DNA from: Planctomicrobium sp051465645
GTDB taxonomy: Bacteria > Planctomycetota > Planctomycetia > Planctomycetales > Planctomycetaceae
Assembly (NCBI RefSeq): GCF_051465645.1
Contig: NZ_CP195790.1
Span: 2,976,001-3,040,000 of the forward strand
Direction of reading: 5' to 3'
Length of the DNA stretch: 64,000 bases
Shown here in pieces: positions 18,346 to 26,737 of this stretch (position 1 is its first letter; every line of letters starts with the position of its first letter). A program made the translations under genes and the position numbers. Under the pieces are notes generated by a model, which did not search any database, was not told the DNA's origin, and was given only the letters and a program-made list of their open reading frames with translations.

Positions 18346-19379
18346 GTACCCCCATCGGACTCGACATCGGCGGTGCCAACATCAAGGCCGCAGATGGCAA
18401 AGTCGCACTCTCGGTGCCATTTGCTTTGTGGAAAGAACCAGAGAACCTTCCGCAGGCACTCTCCAGCATCCTGAACACATTCCCAGCTGGTTCCCCACTT
18501 GCTGTCACCATGACAGGGGAACTTGCCGACTGTTTCGAAACAAAAGCAATCGGCGTTCATCACATCCTTTCCGCAGTGGAACAAGCAGGATCAGGTCGCT
18601 TCATCGGCGTCTGGCAAACTGCGGGAGAGTTTGTTTCAGTAGAGGATGCTCGCGATCTGCCTTCACTTGTCGCCGCCGCAAACTGGCATGCACTCGCCAC
18701 CTGGGCCGGCCGGATCGCCCCTGTCGGTCGTGGGCTCGTTGTCGATATCGGGTCCACAACCACCGACATTATCCCGATCGAAGATGGACTCCCCATGACT
18801 CGGGGAACGACGGATCGAGAACGACTGGCGACGGGAGAACTGCTTTATCTGGGCGTGCGACGGACCCCGTTGAACAGTCTTGTCAACGAGGTCACCGTCA
18901 AAGGGAGACGCACCACACTGGCGCGTGAGTCATTTGCGACAACGCACGACCTGCATGTCATCCTGAAAGACCTTCCGGAAGAACCGCAGAACTGCGAAAC
19001 CTCCAACGGTCGCCCCATGACGATCGAGCACGCAAAAGTGCGTCTTGCCAGAATGCTCTGCTCCGATCTCGACGAAACACAGGACGATGAGATTCTCGAT
19101 CTGGCCAAATCCCTCAGCACAATTGAACAGCTTTTGTTTCTGGGTGCCTTTCGACGAGCGTGGGCGTCACAGGAAGTTCCCCATGCGATTCTGCTGGCTG
19201 GAGAAGGTGAATTCCTCGCCAGACGCGCCCTGCAAGGAGCGGCACTCTTTCCTTCCGATATGGAAATTCTGTCCCTGCAATCGCTGATGGGACCACAACA
19301 CTCCATCGCCGCATGCGCAGAAGCACTTTCCCGACTCGCCATCGAAAGAAACTTCGAGCAGCACGGCTCCTTTTTTTGA
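18342..19379 (+). CDS. H4MPT-linked C1 pathway protein, MfnF-like
   Basis: 345 residues in the ASKHA/hydantoinase-like fold: GLDIGGANIKAADG at the N-terminus, GLVVDIGSTTTDIIPIEDG near 130, YLGVRRTPLN near 168 and ILLAGEGEFLARRAL near 280. This is the family named (H4MPT)-linked C1 transfer pathway protein; the archaeal member MfnF condenses the aminomethylfuran phosphate with glutamyl-tyramine in methanofuran synthesis. Overlaps the ATP-grasp gene by 4 nt, matching two steps of the same route. Points to a formaldehyde/formate C1 pathway using tetrahydromethanopterin and methylofuran in this organism. Family call is strong; the precise reaction in bacteria is inferred. Confidence 0.85.
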   Translation: MSTPIGLDIGGANIKAADGKVALSVPFALWKEPENLPQALSSILNTFPAGSPLAVTMTGELADCFETKAIGVHHILSAVEQAGSGRFIGVWQTAGEFVSVEDARDLPSLVAAANWHALATWAGRIAPVGRGLVVDIGSTTTDIIPIEDGLPMTRGTTDRERLATGELLYLGVRRTPLNSLVNEVTVKGRRTTLARESFATTHDLHVILKDLPEEPQNCETSNGRPMTIEHAKVRLARMLCSDLDETQDDEILDLAKSLSTIEQLLFLGAFRRAWASQEVPHAILLAGEGEFLARRALQGAALFPSDMEILSLQSLMGPQHSIAACAEALSRLAIERNFEQHGSFF

Positions 19380-19829
19380 TTTCTCAGACAAAACTTCCGG
19401 AAACCGACGCATCTCGTCTGACAGCCTGAGGTTCAAAAACTGAAATCCGGTTTATCCAGACCGCCGCCGCGAATTAAAAATCCGGAGGCGACATCTCTCG
19501 CAATCGGTGCGTGACAAATGTGTTACAACACATACAACTGTCTCTCACTGGTCGCCAGAGCAGGTCTGCAAATCGATCTTGCAGACTCCGGTTTGACCAG
19601 AAGCGACTCGTCCCCCATAATTGAAATTTGGCGAACATGCGAATCACTCAAACGAAGTCGTACACATAACGTACGAATCCGCATTGATCGCAAGCGAAAC
19701 CACTCAAGCACGGTAGGCATGTTGAATTGACCATCACCTCGAATTGGCGGGCTCCCAAGTGAGGTCGGTGCTGGTATGCGAATGACCACGCAGAAATTCC
19801 AATTCAGATAGCGGGAAAATTCCGGCGAC
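19380..19829. other. Intergenic region
   Basis: 450 bases after the MfnF-like gene. Only short frames (for example 19518-19730) without family resemblance. No T-run terminator was found. Nothing else recognisable. Confidence 0.35.
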
Positions 19830-20975
19830 ATGGATGATCAATTCTCATCAATGCTGACATATGCAACTGCCACCCCCAGCCCCATTCGCCTCCAAATCCG
19901 TGATGCAGACGGAAATGTTCGGGACGAAGAATACACCACTTCTCAGGTGCTGATCGGACGGGGCCCCGGGTGCGATCTTCAGTTTGCAGATAAAACCGTC
20001 TCCAGTCGACACGCACTTTTGCAGGCAATCGGGCCTCGAATTGCCTATATCGACCTCCTCAGCGTTGGGGGAATTCAGGCCACTGGACCAAAATTCAGTG
20101 GGTGGATCTCACCTGAGCACGTCTTCAAAATCGGTCGAAACGAAGTCCGATTGATCGCTGACGACTGGGTCTACGACGATACACTTCCCTCCCCGCAGGA
20201 ATTTCGCCCCCGCGATGAATTCCGAGCGGAATACGGGCTGCTGCCTCTGGTTGAACTGGAACTTCTCAACACAGCTCACCAGGGAACACGTTGGCCAATC
20301 AACCGCATTGTGACCCTGATCGGACGCGACGATCGTTGCCGCATCACAATTGCTGATGACCGAATTTCACGAGTCCAGAACGCATTGTTGCTGCTCCCAT
20401 CCGGTCTCTGGACAATTGACCTGATCGGAAACACAAGTCTGCATCTGCACGGCGCTCCCACTCCCGGTGGCCTTCTTTCTCCTGGAACGGAAATGGAGAT
20501 CGGCCCCTACCGCCTAACCGCTCACTACCAACCTTCTCCGCACCACCAGTCTCACCCTGTACAGCAACCAGCAATGTTGAATACATCCAGCACGGAGCAG
20601 GCGTTTTTAACCCGGTCAAACCGCATTTTCCAGACAGATTACTATCACGATACAATTATCGTGTACCCACAGGGTGAGTCCTACTTCTTCAAAGATGTTC
20701 ACATTGAAGCAAGTCGCGTCGTTGATGTGATTTCACAGTACGGCATCACAAACCTTGTGATTGACTACAGCCGTTGCGTCCAGCTTCCGTACATGGCACT
20801 GGAAGGGCTGACGTCGATCTGCCGTTCCATCACTGGCCGCAGAGCACAATGCAGCGCGAATGAATCGACCTATAACGTCATCGCCAGCGCTCCATTACTC
20901 AAAAGCATTCCTCACTTCCAGACGATCAACGACGCCGTTCAGGCGATTTACGTTCCCGTCCAGACCGCTCCCTGA
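19830..20975 (+). CDS. FHA-FHA-STAS signalling protein
   Basis: 381 residues with three domains. FHA 1 (about 20-105) has LIGRGPGCDLQF and SSRHALL, the Gly-Arg and Ser-x-x-His phosphothreonine-binding signatures. FHA 2 (about 145-230) has LIGRDDRCRITIADDRIS but SRVQ where the His belongs, so its binding may be lost. After a His/Pro-rich linker, residues 270-378 form a STAS-like anti-sigma antagonist fold (DTIIVYPQGES, HIEASRVVDVI, NLVIDYSRC), without the usual phospho-accepting Ser after the central strand (LPYMALEGL). It probably links Ser/Thr kinase signalling to a partner-switch type output. A stand-alone STAS protein of similar sequence lies at 33765. No kinase gene is adjacent. Confidence 0.78.
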   Translation: MDDQFSSMLTYATATPSPIRLQIRDADGNVRDEEYTTSQVLIGRGPGCDLQFADKTVSSRHALLQAIGPRIAYIDLLSVGGIQATGPKFSGWISPEHVFKIGRNEVRLIADDWVYDDTLPSPQEFRPRDEFRAEYGLLPLVELELLNTAHQGTRWPINRIVTLIGRDDRCRITIADDRISRVQNALLLLPSGLWTIDLIGNTSLHLHGAPTPGGLLSPGTEMEIGPYRLTAHYQPSPHHQSHPVQQPAMLNTSSTEQAFLTRSNRIFQTDYYHDTIIVYPQGESYFFKDVHIEASRVVDVISQYGITNLVIDYSRCVQLPYMALEGLTSICRSITGRRAQCSANESTYNVIASAPLLKSIPHFQTINDAVQAIYVPVQTAP

Positions 20976-21075
20976 GCCGATTGCGTGACCTGAGTTCCAG
21001 AAGATCACGATTCCGCCAGGCGAAAACACAGCAATTTCGAACTGCAATCACAGCCATGACGAATGAGTCCTCCCA

Positions 21076-22251
21076 GTGAATGTCGTTCACATCATTACTC
21101 GACTCATTCTGGGGGGCGCGCAGGAAAACACCCTGCAAACCTGCATTAACCAGCATTCAATTCATGGCGATCAAGTCACCCTGATTACCGGTCCAGCCGT
21201 CGGGCCAGAGGGGAGCTTGATGGAGAAGGCCCTCGCCAGTGGATTCCGTGTCGATCTGGTCCCCAGCCTGATCCGAAGCATTCATCCCTGGCATGACTGG
21301 CGCGCTTACCGCCAGACAAAAAAGCTGCTTCGGGAAATCAAGCCAGACATCGTCCACACCCACAGCTCAAAAGCCGGAATCCTGGGGCGTCTTGCCGCAA
21401 AATCGCTGGGAATCCCGGTCGTTCACACCATTCATGGGGCCTCATTCCACTTCGGGCAATCCCCATTCGTCTACAAAACCTACGTTGCTCTCGAAAAACT
21501 GGCCGCAGGCTGGACCGACCATTTCATCAGTGTCGCCGATGACATGTCGCGGGAGTATGTCGAAGCCGGCATTGCTCCTCCGGAGAGTTTCACCACGGTT
21601 TACAGCGGATTTGACGTCGACCCGTTCCTGACTCCTCCCCGCCCGCCAGCAGACGTTCGTCGAGAACTGGGCCTTCAGCCGGATGACATCGTGGTGGGGA
21701 AGATTGGAAGGCTATTCCACCTGAAGGGACACGAATTCATCCTCCAAGCGGCCCCCAGAGTGATCGCCGCGAACCCCAAAGTAAAATTCGTCTTCATCGG
21801 TGACGGAATATTGCGATCCCAGTTCGAAGAACAAATCGCAAATCTTGGGCTGACAAACAATTTTGTTTTCACAGGACTTGTCCCTCCCACACGGATCCCC
21901 GAGCTGATGGGAGCCCTCGACATCGCTGTTCACACCAGCCAATGGGAAGGGCTGGCCCGTGTACTTCCTCAAGCGCTCATCGCCGGTAAACCTGCCATCT
22001 CCTACGACGTCGGCGGAGCTAGAGAAGTGGTGATTAACGGCGAAACTGGGTATTTACTCGCCAGAGACACCATCGATCCACTCGTCGACTCCATTCTGAA
22101 GCTGGCAGGAGATGCGACGCTGCGGCAGACGATGGGAGCCAAAGGGCGTGACCTGTTCGCCAACCGATTTCGACACCAGACCATGTCGGAAGAGATCGAG
22201 AAAGTCTACAAAAACGTCCTCGCCAAGAAAAAACAGACGCGATCGAGCTGA
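21076..22251 (+). CDS. Glycosyltransferase family 4
   Basis: 391 residues, GTG start at 21076. Typical GT4: LGGAQENTLQTC near residue 14 (the Gly-Gly-x-x loop of the acceptor half), DIVHTHSSKAGILGR near 95, VVGKIGRLFHLKGHEFIL near 200, EGLARVLPQALIAGKPAIS and YDVGGAREVV in the donor half. Uses a nucleotide sugar, probably for exopolysaccharide or lipid-linked glycan assembly at the cytoplasmic face. Sequence is closest in style to EpsD/EpsF-like enzymes. Stands alone between the FHA gene and ffh. Confidence 0.9.
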   Translation: MNVVHIITRLILGGAQENTLQTCINQHSIHGDQVTLITGPAVGPEGSLMEKALASGFRVDLVPSLIRSIHPWHDWRAYRQTKKLLREIKPDIVHTHSSKAGILGRLAAKSLGIPVVHTIHGASFHFGQSPFVYKTYVALEKLAAGWTDHFISVADDMSREYVEAGIAPPESFTTVYSGFDVDPFLTPPRPPADVRRELGLQPDDIVVGKIGRLFHLKGHEFILQAAPRVIAANPKVKFVFIGDGILRSQFEEQIANLGLTNNFVFTGLVPPTRIPELMGALDIAVHTSQWEGLARVLPQALIAGKPAISYDVGGAREVVINGETGYLLARDTIDPLVDSILKLAGDATLRQTMGAKGRDLFANRFRHQTMSEEIEKVYKNVLAKKKQTRSS

Positions 22252-22350
22252 GTTTTCACGCCGCTTTGCACGATTTTAAGGGTCAAAACGTCAGTTCCGG
22301 GTCTCTGGTCTCTCTTTCGTAGGGCGGCGACTCTCTGTTGGCGGAAAATT

Positions 22351-22359
22351 TGCTATACT
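22351..22359 (+). promoter_or_regulatory. Extended -10 promoter before ffh
   Basis: TGCTATACT, an extended -10 element (TGn then TATACT), 44 nt before the ffh start. No good -35 hexamer at 17 nt, which is usual for extended -10 promoters. Pattern only. Confidence 0.42.
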
Positions 22360-22402
22360 CCGAAACTCGAAAAATTTACGACGACTCAATTGAGATCCAG
22401 TG

Positions 22403-23893
22403 ATGTTTGAATCGATCACTCAGAACCTTGGCGAAGCACTGGGCAGCCTCGCTCGGGGACGACTGACAGAATCCAATATTCGCGAGAGCATGGGGAAAGT
22501 CCGCCAGGCTCTCCTTGAAGCGGACGTAAACTACGACGTAGCAAAGTCTTTCATCCAGCGCGTCACCGACGAAGCCGTCGGCGAAAAAGTGCTGAAATCT
22601 TTGCGCCCCGCGGAACAAATTGTCGGAATCGTCTATCAGGAACTGACCAACCTGATGGGGCCGGTCGAACATTCTCTCGCCGTAAAACGGGGAGAATTGT
22701 CGATCATCATGATGTGCGGTCTGCAAGGGGCAGGAAAAACCACCACTTGCGGTAAACTCGCACGCATGCTGAAAGAGCAAGGCCATAAGCCGATGCTCGT
22801 TGCTGCCGACTTGCAGCGCCCAGCGGCGATCGAACAGCTTCGCGTGCTCGGCGAACAACTGGATGTTCCCGTTTACTGGGAAGAAGCCAGCAAAAGCGAC
22901 CCGGTTCGGGTGTGCGTCAACGCCAAAAAAGAAGCCAGTGCCCATAGCTGCAATGTTCTGATTCTGGATACCGCCGGCCGTTTGCACGTCGACGATTCCC
23001 TGATGAAAGAGTTGATGCAGATCGACAACAAGCTGATGCCAGATCAGGCATTGCTTGTTTGCGACGCAATGACAGGGCAAGACGCTGTCAACAGCGCCAA
23101 AGCGTTCAACGAGGCCCTCGAACTCGACGGGGTGATCCTCACCAAGCTGGACGGGGACACCCGTGGGGGTGCCGCCCTCTCCATTAAAGCTGTCACCGGC
23201 GTTCCGATTAAATTTATCGGTGTCGGTGAGCAACTCGACAGACTCGAACTTTTCCATCCCGACCGAATGGCCCAGAGAATTCTTGGCCAGGGGGACGTGG
23301 CGACCCTGCTCGAAACGGCTCAGCGAGTGCTGGACGCCGACGAAATGGAACGCCAACAGCAGAAAATGCTGGAAGGAAAGTTCACTCTCGATGACTTTTT
23401 AAGCGCCATGGCCCAGATCCAAAGACTGGGTTCAATGCGAAATCTGCTGAAGATGATCCCAGGAATGGGGCAGATGTCGCAGGCACTGGACGCCCTGAAT
23501 GGGATGGACCCGGACAAGGACATTGGTCGGGTTCGGGCGATGATCCAGTCAATGACGCTTGACGAAAGAAGAAATCCTGAGAAAATCGACCGTTCGCGCC
23601 GAAACCGAATTGCACGCGGAAGCGGTACCGATCCGACGGAAGTCCATGATTTGCTTAAGCAATTCAAGGGAATGTCGGGGATGATGCAGCAGATGGCAGG
23701 CCTGGGATCAGGCGACCGGATGCGAAAAGTCCGCGAAATGCAGACGGAAATGATGAACCCTTTAGGGGGTTTAGGGCGAGAAAAGCAGAGAAGCAAGCGC
23801 GGACCTGTCGATAAAGACGTGTTGCGAGATAAAAAGAAGCAACAACGTCAGCAGGCTAAAGACGCACGCAAGAAGAATAAGAAACGGCGATAG
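22403..23893 (+). CDS. ffh: Signal recognition particle protein Ffh
   Basis: 496 residues. GTPase that binds SRP RNA and signal sequences and delivers nascent membrane proteins to FtsY. NG domain: P-loop GLQGAGKTTTCGKLAR near 107, DTAGR near 190, and TKLDGDTRGGAALS near 244. M domain from about 330 with the Met-rich signal-binding segments (RNLLKMIPGMGQMSQAL; SGMMQQMAG) and RNRIARGSG RNA-binding motif. Ends in a Lys/Arg-rich tail. ATG 22403 is chosen over the overlapping GTG at 22400. Heads the cluster ffh-rpsP-trmD-rplS, a common bacterial order. Confidence 0.97.
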   Translation: MFESITQNLGEALGSLARGRLTESNIRESMGKVRQALLEADVNYDVAKSFIQRVTDEAVGEKVLKSLRPAEQIVGIVYQELTNLMGPVEHSLAVKRGELSIIMMCGLQGAGKTTTCGKLARMLKEQGHKPMLVAADLQRPAAIEQLRVLGEQLDVPVYWEEASKSDPVRVCVNAKKEASAHSCNVLILDTAGRLHVDDSLMKELMQIDNKLMPDQALLVCDAMTGQDAVNSAKAFNEALELDGVILTKLDGDTRGGAALSIKAVTGVPIKFIGVGEQLDRLELFHPDRMAQRILGQGDVATLLETAQRVLDADEMERQQQKMLEGKFTLDDFLSAMAQIQRLGSMRNLLKMIPGMGQMSQALDALNGMDPDKDIGRVRAMIQSMTLDERRNPEKIDRSRRNRIARGSGTDPTEVHDLLKQFKGMSGMMQQMAGLGSGDRMRKVREMQTEMMNPLGGLGREKQRSKRGPVDKDVLRDKKKQQRQQAKDARKKNKKRR

Positions 23894-24023
23894 ACAGCGC
23901 GTCGGCAACTGTCAGTCGACGAGTATTTTTGTCAGCCGATTAAAGGCAGCGGAAAAGCAATTCCAGCTTTTCGGCGAATTCAACCGCCGGGTTTCGGCGA
24001 TTTAGACGGTTCAGGAGATTTCA

Positions 24024-24368
24024 GTGGCGGTTCGTATTCGCATGAAGAAGCTCGGGCGGACACATCGTCCGTTCTTCCGTATTTGCATCATGGATCAGCA
24101 GAGCCCTCGTGACGGCAAAGCGATCGAAGAAGTGGGCACCTACGACCCGATGGTTCGCGATAAGTCAAAGCGCGTCTCCCTCAAGGTTGACCGTGTTGAC
24201 CACTGGCTGTCGGTCGGTGCACAGCCTAGCGAAAAGGTCGCAGTTCTCATTCGCAAGTTCAGAGAAAACGATTGGGGTGAAGCAAAGTCTCCACCTCCGA
24301 TGATGGCTCCACAAGTGAAAGCTGCTCCAGCTCCTGCTGAAGAATCTTCAGAAGAAGCTGCTGAGTAG
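24024..24368 (+). CDS. rpsP: 30S ribosomal protein S16
   Basis: 114 residues, GTG start at 24024 with AGGAG 6 nt upstream. N-terminus AVRIRMKKLGRTHRPFFRI and the VGTYDPM segment are diagnostic. The family is usually 80-90 residues; here about 25 extra Pro/Ala/Glu-rich residues follow at the C-terminus. Binds 16S rRNA during early 30S assembly. Confidence 0.97.
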   Translation: MAVRIRMKKLGRTHRPFFRICIMDQQSPRDGKAIEEVGTYDPMVRDKSKRVSLKVDRVDHWLSVGAQPSEKVAVLIRKFRENDWGEAKSPPPMMAPQVKAAPAPAEESSEEAAE

Positions 24369-24401
24369 TTCTGTATCTGCAATTCGACTGAGTCGTCGTG
24401 A

Positions 24402-24426
24402 CGAACACCAGACAAACTGGTGTTCG
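24402..24426. promoter_or_regulatory. Hairpin between rpsP and trmD
   Basis: Perfect 10-bp inverted repeat (24402-24411 with 24417-24426) with a 5-nt loop and only a short GTTT after it. Could attenuate or process the rpsP-trmD transcript. Not a canonical terminator. Confidence 0.5.
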
Positions 24427-24582
24427 GTTTCTCACGGATGTACTTAAGTCGAATTCGCTTTTGCGCAGACTTTCACGATCAGGGCAATTTACTAAAAAAT
24501 CTGGACGGAATTCCGTGCAGAACATGGGCATGTTCGGGCAATTTCCGCTCGTAAACATGACTCATTATTTAATGTTGGACCT

Positions 24583-25287
24583 ATGTTTCGTATCGACGTA
24601 TTGACCCTGTTCCCCGGAATCTTCGACGGTTACCTGGGGCAGAGTCTGTTAAAAAAAGCGATCGATGCGGGTCTGGTCGATATCAACTTGTGGAATTTCC
24701 GCGAGTGGTCAACAGACAAGCACCAGTCTGTTGACGAACCACCATATGGTGGTGGACCGGGAATGTTGTTGAAATGTGAACCGATCTTCCAATGCGTGGA
24801 GTCGGTTCAGGCGATGGCCAATCCGGGACAGCTCATCATGCTGACCCCGCAAGGTCGTCCGCTCAACCAGCAACTGGTTCAAGAGCTATCGACAATGGAC
24901 CGTATTCTTCTGCTCTGCGGACGATACGAAGGGTTTGACGACAGAATTATTCAGGGATTGAAACCACTTGAAGTCTCCGCTGGAGATTTCATCTGCAACG
25001 GTGGTGAAGTCCCTGCCATGCTGATCATCGATTCGGTGATTCGGCTGATACCTGGTGTCCTGGGGGACGAAACCAGTGCCAAATACGACTCTTTTTCAGA
25101 GTCGGCACTGCTGGAATACCCACAGTTCACCCGACCACGCGAATTTCGCGGAATGACCGTTCCTGATGTGTTACTAAGCGGTGACCACGGGGCGATCGCG
25201 AAATGGCGACATGAACAGAGCTTAGAACGCACCCGACAACGTCGGGGCGATTTATATCCCGGTCCCGCGACACCTTCGCGAGACTGA
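24583..25287 (+). CDS. trmD: tRNA (guanine-N1)-methyltransferase TrmD
   Basis: 234 residues. Methylates G37 of tRNAs using S-adenosylmethionine, preventing +1 frameshifting. Signature segments: MFRIDVLTLFPGIFDGYLG at the start, PPYGGGPGMLLK near 53, LLCGRYEGFDDRII near 110 (part of the trefoil-knot AdoMet site), and TRPREFRGMTVPDVLLSGDH near 180. Sits between rpsP and rplS as in most bacteria, but without rimM in the 214-nt gap before it. Confidence 0.97.
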   Translation: MFRIDVLTLFPGIFDGYLGQSLLKKAIDAGLVDINLWNFREWSTDKHQSVDEPPYGGGPGMLLKCEPIFQCVESVQAMANPGQLIMLTPQGRPLNQQLVQELSTMDRILLLCGRYEGFDDRIIQGLKPLEVSAGDFICNGGEVPAMLIIDSVIRLIPGVLGDETSAKYDSFSESALLEYPQFTRPREFRGMTVPDVLLSGDHGAIAKWRHEQSLERTRQRRGDLYPGPATPSRD

Positions 25288-25399
25288 CATCGTCGGGACA
25301 GCCGCCAGAGAAATTTTTCTCCTGCGAACAGACGATTGAATATCAGGTGAATGTGCCGTTGTCCCATTGGCACCGCTCCCGACAAATTGGAACAGATCC

Positions 25400-25777
25400 A
25401 TGCGTAACAAACTGCTCGACATTGCAGAGAAATCAAGCCTGCGTCAAAACCCGCTGAATTTCAGCATCGGGGACACAGTTGACGTTCACACTCGAATTCT
25501 CGAAGGTGACAAAGAGCGAATCCAGATTTTCTCCGGCGTTGTGATTGCACGCCGCGGAAACGGAATGGCTGAAATGTTCACCGTCCGCCGCATCGTCGCA
25601 GGTGAAGGGGTCGAACGAACCTTCCCACTGAACTCACCAAAGGTCGCAGAAGTCGTCGTGAAGCGTCACGCTCGCGTTCGCCGCGCCAAGCTGTTCTACC
25701 TCCGCGATCGTATCGGAAAGGCAACCCGCCTTCGCGAACGCCGCGCAAAATCAGGCGAAGCAGCAACACAGAACTGA
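25400..25777 (+). CDS. rplS: 50S ribosomal protein L19
   Basis: 125 residues from ATG 25400 (MRNKLLDIAEKSSLR); upstream in-frame start at 25367 adds non-family residues. Conserved FSIGDTVDVHTRILEGDKER and GNGMAEMFTVRRI segments, and the basic RRAKLFYLRDRIGKATRLRE near the end. Located at the 30S-50S interface. Last gene of the ffh block before a terminator. Confidence 0.96.
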   Translation: MRNKLLDIAEKSSLRQNPLNFSIGDTVDVHTRILEGDKERIQIFSGVVIARRGNGMAEMFTVRRIVAGEGVERTFPLNSPKVAEVVVKRHARVRRAKLFYLRDRIGKATRLRERRAKSGEAATQN

Positions 25778-25820
25778 GTCGTCTCAGAGCAATCAGCTCT
25801 GGCATGTCTCTGAGTCATAC

Positions 25821-25858
25821 AAAACGCTCTTGGTCCTATTCGGATCAAGAGCGTTTTT
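25821..25858. terminator. Terminator after rplS
   Basis: 16-bp stem with one G-T pair (25821-25836 with 25842-25857), 5-nt loop, flanked by AAAA and TTTTT. Can stop transcription on either strand; 43 nt after rplS. Confidence 0.88.
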
Positions 25859-25927
25859 CGTTATCCTGAAGTTCAGACTCAGACATGAGGCCAAATCCGG
25901 TCCAGACCTGAACAGGAACTTCACCTG

Positions 25928-26332
25928 ATGACGAATACTCGTCGCGGCTGGCTCTACCGACTCTTCGGGAATCGCGGAGAACGCGAAGCAGCCCGATTTC
26001 TGCGTCGAAAAGGCTACCGGATTCTCGCAAGGCAATACCGAAGCCACCATGGCGAGATTGACCTGATTGCACTCGACCAGAATGTCATCGTTTTTGTTGA
26101 AGTGAAAACGCGATCTTCACACGCTAAAGGTCACCCGGTCGAAGCTGTTGACTTCGCAAAGCAAAAGCAGATTTCTCAGGCTGCTCTGAACTGGACGAAA
26201 CGTCGGCGCCTGCTCCACCACCGCGGCCGCTTCGATATTGTGGGGATCACCTGGGAAACTGGGAAACGCCCTGTAATTGAACACTATAAGGACGCGTTTT
26301 CTGCAGTCGGACGCGGTCAGATGTTCTCATAA
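25928..26332 (+). CDS. UPF0102/YraN family nuclease-fold protein
   Basis: 134 residues. Contains the family core GEREAARFLRRKGYRIL, then HGEIDLIALDQNVIVFVEVKTR, which carries the Asp, Glu and Lys of a PD-(D/E)XK nuclease fold. Function is unproven in bacteria; a role in nucleic-acid processing is assumed. Genes of this family often follow rplS/rnhB, as seen here without rnhB. AGGA lies about 10 nt before the ATG. A terminator separates it from rplS, so it likely has its own promoter. Confidence 0.92.
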   Translation: MTNTRRGWLYRLFGNRGEREAARFLRRKGYRILARQYRSHHGEIDLIALDQNVIVFVEVKTRSSHAKGHPVEAVDFAKQKQISQAALNWTKRRRLLHHRGRFDIVGITWETGKRPVIEHYKDAFSAVGRGQMFS

Positions 26333-26737
26333 ATCCATCCTCAGGCGTCCATGCATCGACTCTCTGCAAAGCAGGACGCATCAACCTCAACAACTCTGTC
26401 AAAGCAGTCCATTTCACCAGGCCCGCAAATGACGTTTCCTTTAGATAAACGCCGATGGAATGATCTCGACATATCGGCCATCCCCGGAATGATCAATCTG
26501 GTATAGAATTTCAAGACCAACATTCGTTTCCGCTTCAAAATACCAGCGATGCCAGTCACAATAGAGAGACACTCCCCTTGTTGTGCTTGTCACTAATGGG
26601 GATGAATTCGCCTAAGTGAATCAAAAGATTCCCCGGACAGTCTCCATGAACGGTAACTGTCTGTTCGAGAAAAGACCCAGAGCTTCACCGAGTCGAACAA
26701 TTCGAGACGAGACGTTCGCAGGACAGGAGAAAGAAAA
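26333..26737. other. Intergenic region before Gfo/Idh gene
   Basis: 405 bases. A TATAGAAT near 26502 could be a -10 box, without a matching -35. Short frames (for example minus strand 26341-26559) do not look like proteins. Confidence 0.35.

Noticed and set aside
22376..23356. 326-codon open frame on the minus strand across ffh
   Set aside because: Lies fully over the unmistakable Ffh GTPase; no domain features.
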